Source: Entrophospora sp. SA101 (lineage: Eukaryota > Glomeromycota > Glomeromycetes > Entrophosporales > Entrophosporaceae). From it: a stretch of 64,000 nucleotides of DNA. Positions 46,759 to 59,110 of the stretch are shown here, in pieces. The stretch is taken from assembly GCA_958430865.1 (NCBI GenBank), contig CAUDNR010004489.1, positions 29,197 to 93,196 of the forward strand, written 5' to 3'. The notes below the pieces were generated by a model. That model made no database searches, was not told the origin of the DNA, and saw only the letters and a program-made list of their open reading frames with translations. The translations under genes and the position numbers were made by a program. Position 1 is the stretch's first letter; each line of letters begins with the position of its first letter.

Positions 46759-47936
46759 CTAACTATCAGGCTCGATCGTGACACCTTTTTTAATCTTTCC
46801 CCATCCAATTAATCTAGTTCACAATCCAAAGAAAAAAATTGATATTATTATTATTATTAAAAAGATTTTCAATTATATTTAACCAATCAATATATCAGTA
46901 TATAATATATGTATAAATAATTAAATACCTCCAATGTTTATCAATTCTTCTAGATAAAGCAATTTTTTCCTCGATTTCAGTACAAGCCGGACTTGTCAAC
47001 TGAATTCTTGCCATATCAGTTTTTACATTCAACACACGTCCACCTGTTGAAGTTGAACCTATATTAACCATCAATACCTCACTTTTTGTTAATTTACTAA
47101 CCTGAATATAAATTAATATAAATTAGTGTATATATATAAATACATATAAATTAACATTAATTGCTTTATAAATATGGTTACTTTTGTCTGTTTTTTATCG
47201 TCAGTTTTAACACCTAATAACCTTCTTAACAAGAAATAATTAATTTCAAGTTCTGTGTAAATTTGTGGAAGTTTACCAACAGATCCTAATACTTGACCAA
47301 CTAAACGATCAGCTCTACAAAGCGTAGGGTCAATTTTGGTACCAACACCTATTATAATAATAATAATAATTATTATTATTATTATAATTATTATATAAAT
47401 ATTATAAATAATTTTTTTTTTTTATCTAAAGGTAAAAACATGTTACCAATCAATCCACCAGGTACAGCGAATTTTAAATCATTATGCTCAGCAAATAAAG
47501 AAACAATTCTTGAAAAAATAGGTTTACAGTGTATTTTCCCCTCATTATCTTTTGTAAGAATGCCCGGTCTTACCTCAATTTCATCACCAACCTTTAAAAT
47601 GAAATTTAATTAATAATTTAGCTATATATAATTTTTTCATTAGAACAGAAGCAGCTGATTACCTTTAAAACACCACATAATAATGAACCACCCGCAACAC
47701 CACCTTTGAGTTCGTTGACTTCTGCACCTGGTTTATTTACGTCAAATGAACGAATCACAATTAATCGAGGATCAGATGTAAAGTCGCGTATTGGGATGGG
47801 AATTTTCTTGACGATATATTCATTAATAACATCAATGTTATATTTTAATTGTGCCGATATTGGAACTATTGGCGCGCCATCAGCAACAGTTCCTTTATAA
47901 TATGATTATATAAATTAATATCTAATTCGTATGATA

Positions 47937-47973
<37 letters not shown>

Positions 47974-48999
47974 TAAAAAAGATTTAATAAGATTAATTTA
48001 CCTTTTACAAAAGATAATATGCTTTCGTAATGCTCTTCACATGCACTCTCTTTACATAAATCAACTTTATTTTGTAAAATTATGATATTTTTAAGCTTCA
48101 TTATTTCAATTGCTGCAAGATGTTCACTTGTTTGTGGTTGTGGACATGATTCATTTCCTGCAATTAATAGAAGAGCTGCATCCATAACAGCTGCACCATT
48201 CAACATGGTAGCCATAAGAATATCGTGACCAGGACAATCTACAAATGAAACATGACTATTTAAAAAAAAGAAGGTAAATATCAATTATGAAAATATAAAT
48301 AATAATAATAGTTTTGTTATTATTACATAAGACCATACCGTAACAATTTCATTTTCCCGCCACATCCAGCTCTTTCACACAATGGATGTTCCTCCTTATC
48401 ACTTCGATACGATTTGTAACATCCAGGTCTGAGACATTCTTCATTTTCACATTTATAAACCTTTTTATGAAAAAAAAAAAGTTATTTATTTATTTTACAA
48501 ATAATTAATTGATCAAAATAATTAAATCTCCGATTGATGAATATTGGTTAAATACCTTTGCATTAGCATATCCTAATTTTATGGTGATATTACGTTCAAG
48601 TTCGTTCTTGAAACGTACAGTCTAATTTTGATTTTTTTTTTTTTTTTATAATATAAATCTATAAAATTGTAAACAAAAATATAAAACTTGGAAAGTTCTT
48701 TTCATAAACATGCAAAATGATACTCACTTGAACACCAGAGATCGCTTTCACAACAGTGGATTTTCCATGAGCCACGTGTCCAATAGTACCTATTTAATTA
48801 TTTTTCCCCAGAGTTGATTTTTATTTTTAATAGTTAAAAAAAATAATTTCATTTAATCATTAAAACATAATGTGAATTTCATAAATTAAATACCAATGTT
48901 AATAGTTGCTTGTCTTGAAATGACTTCAGGAGAAAGTGGATTTAGGGTTGCGGGATCTACTTCGACTATTTCAATTTTTTCTTCAGCAGCAGTTGCCAT
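46759..48999 (-). CDS. GCD11: Translation initiation factor eIF2 gamma subunit
   Basis: Ten exons on the minus strand: 48999-48894, 48789-48728, 48621-48556, 48460-48339, 48255-48002, 47892-47663, 47591-47447, 47348-47182, 47101-46929 and 46813-46759. They sum to 1380 nt (459 residues), the usual family length. G1 is GHVAHGKST (39-47). A zinc ribbon begins with C82 ([13 protein letters not shown]) and ends LCERAGC. G3 is VDCPGHD (124-130). G4 is NKVD in [10 protein letters not shown]. Beta-barrel domains II and III follow ([32 protein letters not shown]). The protein binds Met-tRNAi and GTP in the ternary complex delivered to the 40S subunit. Every junction preserves conserved sequence. No oddities seen. 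Confidence 0.97.
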
Positions 49000-49659
49000 A
49001 ATTTTTTTGTTTGCAAAATGCAAAAAAAAAAAGATACTATATATCAAAAAATTTACATATTAATCGCAATTTTATTTATCATGTGATTTTTTAAAAATGA
49101 AGTCATGTGATTCTCCAAGGATAAAAAACTGACATCATGGTGTTCGTGTGCAGTTTAACGGACCGAGAAGTTTATATGTCATGTATATATATAAGTCATT
49201 ACTATCTATATATAACGTATTATCTCTATACCAGAGATTTTTTCTTAAGCCAAATGGTCTGCTATAGATAGAGTGAACTGTAAAGTCAAAGCCATAATAA
49301 TAATTTTTGATTTTTTACCAACGAGATCACAAGGTAAGCGATATATCAGTCAATATTAGGCTTATTAGACTCTATAAGAATAGCCTTACTCATGTGCGAA
49401 TCTAAAATATTAAAATTTAAAATCAAGATTTTCCCAGAAATGTTGTGAGTTGAGGAGAGAGATCAATAACAAGATAATAATATCTTTATTGAACAATTTA
49501 TATCTAAACAAAGATCTCTACAATAGAGTAACTCTAGTTGGCGCGTATATTTAACACAAATTTATAAAGGTAACGAATTTATTTTTCCTTTCTTTCAAGT
49601 GTCATTTCACGAATTGTAAAAATTAAATTTACAAAATAAAAAATGAAAGATTATTTTAC

Positions 49660-49930
49660 CTCTTGTACCAAGTCTACATCCTCCTCGCCTTTGGAATTTT
49701 TTACTAATGTGCAATTCTTTTTTCTATCACAAAAATTAGAGACCACTACATTTTTTTTCACACCTTAGACGTGCTTTTCGACATTGGTCACAGTGATAGA
49801 CAAGACGCTGGTATGTTGTTGTTGTATTTGTTGTTTGTTGTGTTGTTGTTGTTGTTGCACTTGTATATTTGAACGAAACACATTTTTTTTTAAAATTAAT
49901 TCCTGTTTGGTATATACCAAATAAAATCTC
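49660..49930 (-). pseudogene. Zn2Cys6 (fungal binuclear cluster) domain remnant
   Basis: The minus strand reads, after a Thr-rich ACA repeat, VYHCDQCRKARLRCEKKC. This gives Cys-x2-Cys-x6-Cys with the basic middle typical of Gal4-type DNA-binding domains. A stop follows (SGL*), and a shifted frame supplies SNFCDRKKNCTLVKN, which looks like the second Cys half, then a GT donor at 49659. No start codon is in frame, and downstream minus-strand DNA is non-coding. It is either a decayed transcription factor or a gene with an undetected exon structure. Confidence 0.45.
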
Positions 49931-52393
49931 GATCCCGTTCTAGGATGTTCTAGAATTCAATTATTATAAATATATGTTAGGAGAAAATTTAAACAAATTT
50001 ATTTTTTAAAAATGAGTTCAATTGAGAACAAGATATCTTTGAAAATAACCAACAAGAAGACCACAAGAAAGTTGCTTATTTATGGACAAATATGATGATG
50101 ACCAAGGGTTGATCCAGCATAAAGACCCACAAATTTGGTGGTGAATGTGGAAAAAGAAAGGTTTGATATTAGAATTATTTGCAGATCCATTAGTTGACCA
50201 AATATGAACAAGTTTTCTAACTATTGTCTTTCTTTTTCCTTCATAAAAGGGACGATTATTTAATATTATAATAATGATTAGTTAGCCTGACTTTTATAAT
50301 TCAGGGAGAGTGTCATACATGCATTGAAATTTTGTGTCTTTTTAACAGTCTCATCCATAGAAACCGCCGCTAGTTCTGAAGATGACAAAACACTTTTGTC
50401 AAATAGAGCTGAATCAGATGTCATAAAAAATTACGCGATACAACAGGGTCGCTTAATTATTTTCCACGATCCAAGTAAGCGATTAAACTCGAAGAGAAAA
50501 ATAAAAATTTGAAACATATTATTTATGTGAAACTTATTATTATAATATTTATCAGAAAGATTTCATTTGATCATTTGACGTAAATATAATGAGTCGAATA
50601 TATGATGAATGAATGAATCAATGTATAGATGAATGGATGAATGGATGAATGAATGAATAAATGGACAACAATAAATAACAACATTGGTCCCTGCAAATCC
50701 AAACATCATATACAGCAAACAGTATCAACCATAATTTATACAGTCCAATAATGATAATATTACCTGCTAATCCAAATAACGAAAATTTATTTTATTCCGG
50801 GAAAATTATTAATTAAATGAAAAAAAGTGTAAAAAAATTTTAAAATTAAAAAAAAAAAATTTTACTAATTGTCATTATTTGTAAAACAATAAGTATAAAT
50901 AATTATGAATTAAAGATTTTTCTCACATCATTTAGTTGGAAGAGTACAAGAGAGAGCATTATAAATTTTGTTATTTTTATAGTTGTAATTTCTCCAAATT
51001 ATAAAAAAAATATTCCTTTTTTCTCCACAATCTAACTTGCCAAGTTTATATAATATGACGTGCTGTAAGGACGATTATTAATAATACCAATCAAAGTTAA
51101 AAAATTTTTTTGCTTCCCCACAATTGACTTTATATGGATATTTAACAAAATATAATATATGCAGTTTAAAAGAAAAAATTTTATTGTAATTGTATATTTT
51201 AATAAATAATTATTATCTTACATTATATACAACTTTCTTATTTGTTCATTTATTCATTCATATTCATTTTCTATTTTCTTATTATTATTGTATAAAGAGA
51301 GAGTAGGATGGAGACATATAAAAATTGATTACTAAATCATGACAAATAATATCCATCACAGCGTAATTGATTATTTAACAAATATCTTTCCCTTTTGTGA
51401 AAAATGTACAACAAATAACACATAAATTTCATTAATTAATTGTATATATGTATATACGCACAACAGGTAAATAAAGAAAATCGGATTAAAAGAAATTTTA
51501 AAGTTTTTTTTTTTAAGGTTTTATATTGCGTTGTGTAACTGCCAAGTATAAAATGATTTATTTGGAAATAGTGATGTCAAAAATTTGATAAACAACAAAC
51601 AGGTTCAAATAATTAATCGAATCACAATCAATCCGGGTTTTAAAATAAAGTACGATACCCACACGGATACAACAATATAAACATTAAATAATCATAGAAA
51701 ATTTGGTAATAAAATTATATAATAATTATAATAAAGCAATTATTGGTGGCCAAACAATTTTTTTTTTTTTTCATTAGTACATTTTTACACGACATTAATG
51801 TTTGTTTCGCGTATCTGTAATTTATCATATCGAAAGGCGAGAAAGCGAATGACTGAAAAAGAGTGAATAAAGCCAGCGAATTGAAAATTAAAAAGAATCG
51901 ACTAGGAAGAAAGAGAGTTGTTAGTGTCTGTTAGCGCTGCCCAAAGAGAGACACCGTATAAATCTGGAGCACCATTATCAGTACAAAAATGTATTACAGA
52001 TATCCTTTTTTAGAAATAATTAGTTCAAACTGCTAAAATTAATTAACAACCACTTATCATTAACAATTGGAATGAAAACGCCACTTTATCATTTTTTAGG
52101 TAAAATTAAATAAATTTGGAGATGATAATTAAGGCGACAAAGCAGGGGACGGCGATGAAAGACAATTGATAAAAGTTAATAGAAATCTTTGCCATTATAT
52201 GTGAGTGATATGCATAGTATTTTTTATTTTCTATATTTTCCATTCTATATACCATAACTAGCATATAATAAAATATATGCTCCTTATTTGACGACACAAT
52301 TTCAATAATTATGTAATTAAATACTTATATGCATAATTTTATAATTTCATACGCAACAAATTTATTTTAAATTTCCCGATTTTTTTTTTATCG

Positions 52394-52428
52394 TCGTCGT
52401 CGTCGTCGTCGTCGTCGTCATCGTCATC
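52394..52428. repeat. (TCG)n trinucleotide microsatellite
   Basis: Nine or more consecutive 'tcg/gtc' units followed by two 'tca tcg' variants, in a strongly AT-rich context. Its GC content and CpG density are unlike the surroundings. No reading frame uses it. Confidence 0.8.
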
Positions 52429-55400
52429 TTATATTTTTTTCGCGTGTGTGCGTTTTGCATTTTTACGACTGATTTTTGAGATGGGTTTTTTTACGGTGAA
52501 TATTTTTGTGTGTAATTTTTCTGATATATAAAAATTTTATTTTTTTTTGTGATGCATGTAATGCATGGTAAAGTGTGGAATAAAATTGGATTAAGATTTC
52601 TAAAAAGTCGGTATAATTAATTACATAATTATTACAATACACAAGCACAAATAATGCACAAACAAACAAACAATAAATAAATAAACTCACGTACAAATAA
52701 TGTCACAATGTACGCATCATTTTTCCCAAGATCTTTTGTAAATCATCATCATCAGCAGGTTACTTTAACATTGTTGTGTATATTGTTATGTCATGTAAAG
52801 ATTGTAAAATGATAAAATCACGCACAGTGTTTTGATTTGAGTTTGACAGCCGAATTATATTTTATAATTATTTGGATTTACAGTTGGTTGGTTTGAGCAG
52901 ATTTTGAAAAATAAACAAGTTGACAAAAATTCCAATACTCACGGTTCAAAATTGGTTAGAGGGGGGTGTTTTTGTTATACTGCATAACTGGCAACAATTA
53001 ACAATTTATATAATCATAAACAAAACACACAGACATTTTCTATAAATTACCACGCGAAACAGAATGATATTAAATAATCTTAATAATCTTTAAATAAAAT
53101 ATTAATAATATTAATAATGTAAATAATAAAATAACATATTAAATTAATCAATCTTTTTTCCTTATTACTAAATAAAAACAACTTTTATTGTATTATAATA
53201 ATCTTCGTCTTTTATTTTGTTTGTTTGTTTGTTTGTTTGTTTTCGTTATTTTTTTCGTAGTTCCCGCCATTAATTCGTTCGTTCATTTTCATTCGTTCAT
53301 TCGTTCGTTAATTTACTAGTTTATCTTTCATTCATTTATTCATTCATTCATACTTTCTTTCTTTCTTTCTTTCTAAATCATAAAAATTAACGACAAAAAA
53401 ATAAAGATAATTGATGTTAGACGTACGTGCACACAATTCATTGTGATAAAAAATTGGTCAGTGTCCTTGTGACATGATGATTATTTTCAGGGGTAAACAA
53501 TTTCGCCAGTAAAATTAATTGTTAAATAATATTTATTTGGTAAATAAAAAGAGCACCGACCAACTCTTTTTTTCGAAACGAAACACAGGAATAAAGATGG
53601 TCAATTTAAGAAATTGGTAAATTTTAATTGGTTTAACTGATTACCAAGTCTTTATTACTAAATGTTTGGTTGATTATTTGATCGAATCTATCATATTGTT
53701 TTGATTAGAAAAGGCATATAACAATATAAAATATAAAATATACATGCTGCACCGTATATGTAATAATATGTAATAATGATCTAGACCTGCTCTGTAGATC
53801 ACATGTGAGGTCTGTTCTCAAATAGATAAACAACACACGCGCGCGTGTGTGTGTTGCGTATGTGTTTGAAAAAGAGAATGTATTTCGAGCAAAGGAAATC
53901 GATTCATAATTGGTTGATTATATATTATTTACTATTTATTTTATTTATTTATTATTATATTATATTTAATTTAGGTCAAGTTTTTTTTTTCCTAAAACAA
54001 CACATTATCATGTTTTATTTTGTTCTTTTTCAAAGCAAAAAAAAAGGTTTCGTAGTTGTTTTATCATCCTCGTGCCAATTAATGTCTTTTGTGTTTATTT
54101 TTATTATGAATTAAAAAATTTATTTTCTCGATTGAGTAACTGTATTAATCGTTATCTTAATATGGGAGAATAATTGGTAACGAATATATATAACAAATGA
54201 AATTATCTTTCTTTCTAAAAAAATACTTTCTTTCTAAATGTAAATAAAAAATAATGACGATTTATTTATTTCTTGTCAATAAGGTAAATGAATAGTTTGT
54301 AACTTTATTGTTTGTGTTATATATATATATATATGCATTGAGAATGATCTTCACCCAATCCCTTTTCCACATGGTTTTTTTTAAAAAAAGAGACCCATTT
54401 TCTACTTCGTTACCCAAGTATTTCATATACATCATAATTCCCCCATCATAACTATAATTTTATATGACATGCTCATGCCCATATCATATGCTACATAATA
54501 CATGTATGTAATTCTTATTTAACCAATCAACCAATCAACCACAACTATTAGAGTCGGTAAGCACATATATAATAATTTTCATCAAAATCATGAATGAATA
54601 TTGCATTAATTTACACAGTGTATAACCGGTTAATTGGTTTATTAAATAATATAATAATATATATTGATTATACATACTATGTAATATATATATATATATA
54701 TATATATGTTACCCTGAAATGACTTATTTGTATATGTGAGAGTATATGCGTGCTTGAATAATTTTTTAAACCTGACAATCTTATGGTTAGGTTTTTTTTT
54801 TAATAAAAATTCCCCCACAATCTTTTTTTTTTTTTTTTTTTTTTAAAAGAATGAAACAATTGGTTGTCGTACTTGATAATAAAATAAAATAGAATATTAC
54901 ATCAATCGTTTATGAGAAATAAATCAAAGGAAATTATAACTCGCATTCACACACACACACACAAAATATTATAACACAAGCTATTAATTGACTAATTATA
55001 TATTTTTCACGTTCGTTCATCGATCGATCGGTAAAATCAAATCCACAAAATGTGTATATTGTGTGATTGCGTTATAATGACGAATGGACCTGGTAAATCG
55101 TTTTCATATGATTTCAACTTATTTTATTTGGAGAAAGATTTTCTTACGATGAGGTTTTTTTGAATAGAGGCCGTTTATCTGGATCGGTCGTTGATTTCTA
55201 AAGTTGAATAAATGTGATAATTTAAGTAATAATTTTTTGTGGATATCTTTATTTATCTCATATATAATCAACATTTTGGCATATGACTTTTTATTTTTAT
55301 TTTTATTTTTATTTGGAATTAAACCAAAAATTCGGGAAACAAGAAATAATTTTTTTAAAAAAAATTTTAATTAATTAGTTGGCTGGTTGGTTGTTAAAGT

Positions 55401-55985
55401 TGGTTGGTTGGTTAGTTGGTTAGTTGGTTAGTTAATTAATTAATTAATTAATTAATTAATTAGTTGATTATTAGTAATCAACTATACAACAGCTAAACCA
55501 AAGTAATTGCAATAATAGTAAAGAGGTTGTTGGGATGAGGGATGATGATGGATCATGGGATGGGAAAGAGATAATGAATAGATAGATTGATGACGATAAT
55601 GAATATGGTGTAATTAATTGATAAATGATGATAATAGGGTGAGTGGTGGGTGAATTGATAAATAATTTTTATTTATCATTTTATTATTATTAACGAGAAT
55701 GAGTGAATGAATGAATGAAAGTATTAATCCCACCTTCTAAATATAGAATGAAATAGAAACCTTACTTACTGCCTGCCACGCTATTAGTATTAATCACCGC
55801 CACCCAATTTTTAAATGGATCAATTTGTCTTACCCCTGATTAAAAAAAAAAAAGGGTTTTTTTTTATTGTATAAAATTAATAATATATTATGATAATAGA
55901 TATATAATAAACTATTATTTTATATATAATTGATATTTTTCCCACCTTTTTTTTTTTAATTTAAAAATAAATAAATAAAATAAAA

Positions 55986-56033
<48 letters not shown>

Positions 56034-56731
56034 GTAAATTATTTTATATTAAAAAAATAAAATAAAAAGAGAAAAACTAATGGTAAGATATTGTTTATAT
56101 TAATTAAATTTTATATAAAGAGCCAATTTTTTCGAAAACAAAAAAAAAACAAATTAATTTCTTCAAAAAAAATAATACAAAAATAAATAATATAAAGAAA
56201 CGTATACAATAAAAAATAAATCTTTTTAACGAATAGTCAGTCTATTATTAATTTCAACTTTTTTTCTTTATATATATATTCCTTTATTTCTTCTCTTGTT
56301 AGTATTTTTTTTTTAATTCTTAATTAATTATTATCATTACATCTCTTTACATTTAACAATTCAAACCTTTTTATAATTGGAAAAAAAATCCAATCATACA
56401 TTTCTGGACAATCCATTTTTGATAAAATTTATTTTTTTTATTTCATTTTTTTGTTGTGTCGATCGTTACTATACAACAACATATTAAGGTAACCGTTTTA
56501 TTTTATATATAAAATCCCTTGTTATTAAATTTCTACCAGAAAAAAAAAATTTTTCTCTCTTGAAATTTTTTATTCCATCTACGCACTCACGCAACGCACG
56601 CACACGTATATATTCCAAACGAATAGATTCTTTAATATACTTTTTTTTTTATTTCTTTTTTAAAATAAATTACTTTTTTGTCTTTATAAAATTTTATAAT
56701 ATACACGTAAAGTTTACAAAAATTTACAAAA

Positions 56732-58444
56732 ATGGAAATCCCTAATAATAATGGTTCCAGCAATTACAACAATTATAATAATGACAACAAGATTATCTAT
56801 AATAGTAATAATAATCATCATCATCACTACTACAATCATCAAAAAAACAATAATGAATATCAACGGGAATACGTTTCTTCTACAAAAATCAACAATGACA
56901 ACAATAATCAATTAGTGCATCACCATCACCGTCATCATCAATCTTTTCTTCCACAACTAAATGACCATCATCATCATCATCATCATCATCATAATTATCA
57001 TAATCATGATGAATATTATTATCAATCATCACCTCTTTCTTCATCGCCACCATCATCGTCATCATCGTCATCATCGTCATCATCATCATCATCACCATCT
57101 TCCTCGCCACCATTCTCTGCATCTCCATTCCCACCTTCACCATCGTCATCATTCAATAGCAATAGTAACTACTACAATTATCATCTCATCAATGATCCAA
57201 AATATTTCTCGGATATATCATCATCGTTGTCCCCAAAGGAAAAATACCATTATAAATTATCAGGTCCAACTCCTCCATTAACACCACCACGTCAAGATCG
57301 TTGTATTACCACTAAAAGACGCAAAAGAAATAATTCATCGTCATCTTTGTCTTCCAACTCGTCGTCCTCCTCCTCATCTGCATTACCTTCACCATTATTG
57401 ATGAAAAATTCTAATGGAAACATGATCAATTTATTGAATAACAATGACGATTATAACAGAGCAATCGATGATAATGGTGATGCATCAACTTTACAAGATC
57501 TTCCAATGTTTCGTCTTAAAGCGAATTCGACTGCTGATCAACAAAAACAGACAAATGCAACGATTGCTACTGTTAATGATGAAAGAAAATCTTCTTTATC
57601 ATACTCTGATGATGGTTTATTAATATATGATATTAATAATTCTAATAATAACAATGTCAATAATAATGCTAATGATTCTTCAACACAAATATCAAAAGCA
57701 CTATGTGAAATCTCCAATAATCATAGCAATAATAATACTTCTTTATTAACAAGCAAACGTAAATATCCATGTTCTTTTCCAAATTGTGGAAAAAGTTTCA
57801 CCACAAGGTTTGTTTTTAAATTTAATAATAATATTACTATCATTTATCATTGTGTGATTATTGATTCATTATCAAGGTAACTAACTAACCAATCAACCAA
57901 CCAATTAATCAATAGTGGGCACCTCGCTCGTCATAATAGAATTCACACAGGTGAAAAGAATTTCAAGTGTCTTTTGGGTGACTGTCCTTCTAGATTTTCA
58001 AGACAAGATAATATGATGCAACATTATAGAACTCATTTATCTGCAAAAAGCAGGCGCCTAACAAAAGCTTCAGTTCATAATAGCAATAATAACAATAATA
58101 ACAATAATAATAGCAATCTTCTTCATAGTGGTAATGACAATAAAATATCATTAATTAATTCTAATCAACAACGACCAGAGCAATTTTATCATAATAACAA
58201 CAACAATAATATGCTATCAACAATGTCTTCTTCGATGAATATGAAGATACCAACTAGATCAACAATAATCTCATCGTCGTCTTCTTCTGATCATAATAAT
58301 CAATTTATTTTACCACCAATACATACTTTTCAACCATCATTATCATCATTATCATCATCATCATCACCACCACCACCATCATCATCATCACCATCATCAT
58401 CAAATTATAACAACAACAATATGGTTTTACGACATAGATTTTAA
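56732..58444 (+). CDS. C2H2 zinc-finger transcription factor, NRG1-like
   Basis: Two exons: 56732-57807 and 57916-58444, 1605 nt (534 residues). The first finger spans the junction: Cys347, Cys352, His365 and His369 in CGKSFTTSGHLARHNRIH. The second has Cys377, Cys382, His395 and His399 in CPSRFSRQDNMMQHYRTH. FTTSGHLARHNRIHTGEKN and FSR.DN..QHYRTH are the signature of the yeast Nrg1/Nrg2 repressor family, which bind CCCT-type sites in glucose and stress control. The rest is low complexity: Asn tracts, a nine-His run near 80-88, a 14-Ser run near 109-122, and a basic TTKRRKRN (putative nuclear signal). LSGPTPPLTPPRQDR resembles a phospho-regulated S/TP cluster. Outside the fingers homology is not recognisable. 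Confidence 0.85.
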
Positions 58445-58522
58445 AAATATAAAGATTTTTTTCAATATTATATATATATATATAAATAAAATATAAAGAT
58501 TAAAAAAATTAAATAAATATTA

Positions 58523-58564
<42 letters not shown>

Positions 58565-59078
58565 TATATATATTTGATGAAAATTACTGGATGAATTTCA
58601 TCAATTTTAAAAAAAAATTTATTTCAAAAAGCTAACAATTAATTAGTAGTACATAATACATAAAAATTTAGAAAAAAAAAAAACAAAATATTCTTAAATT
58701 TAAAACCCCTTTTTTTTTGTAATATAATTTTCTCTCACCCCCCCCAATTTTCTTTTTCAATTATAATGGCTTTTTTTTTTAAAAAAAAATAATAAAATCA
58801 TTATGAATTCTTTTTTTTAATCAATAAAAAAAAATATATAATATATATATATATGACATATAAAAAAATATATAATGAATACCTCATATTAATATAATTT
58901 TGGATAAATATCCGATAATCATAATCATGAATATTATGAATTAATCAATTTTAATTGACAATTAAGTTAAATTAAATTCCGATTGCCTCTTACCCCGCAT
59001 TATTTTGTGGAAATGGTGCGACATATTTGAACTTTTATTGTGTATAGCATAAAAGTTCACTTTTTATTATATTTAAAA

Positions 59079-59110
<32 letters not shown>

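Larger units (their letters stand above)
49000..56731. other. 7.7-kb gene-poor region rich in microsatellites
   Basis: No intact gene was recognised on either strand. It contains a Zn2Cys6 remnant (49660-49930), (ACA)n near 49815-49860, GAAT/GGAT repeats near 50602-50665, (GTC)n at 52394-52428, (GTTT)n near 53217-53242, TTTC and TTCA runs near 53270-53375, TA runs, (TTAA) near 55430-55465 and (AAAT)n near 55970-56020. Short ORFs at 50324-50512 and 53845-54114 lack coding character. The 3' portion directly precedes the NRG1-like gene and may hold its promoter and a long 5' leader. Confidence 0.5.

Noticed and set aside
50324..50512. 62-codon plus-strand ORF with mixed composition
   Set aside because: No homology recognised, no supporting splice partners, and it lies in a gene-poor, microsatellite-rich region.
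56889..57281. ORFs in other frames with Met, Ile, Val or His repeats over the zinc-finger gene
   Set aside because: They are alternate readings of the CAT/TCA repeats inside the NRG1-like coding exon.
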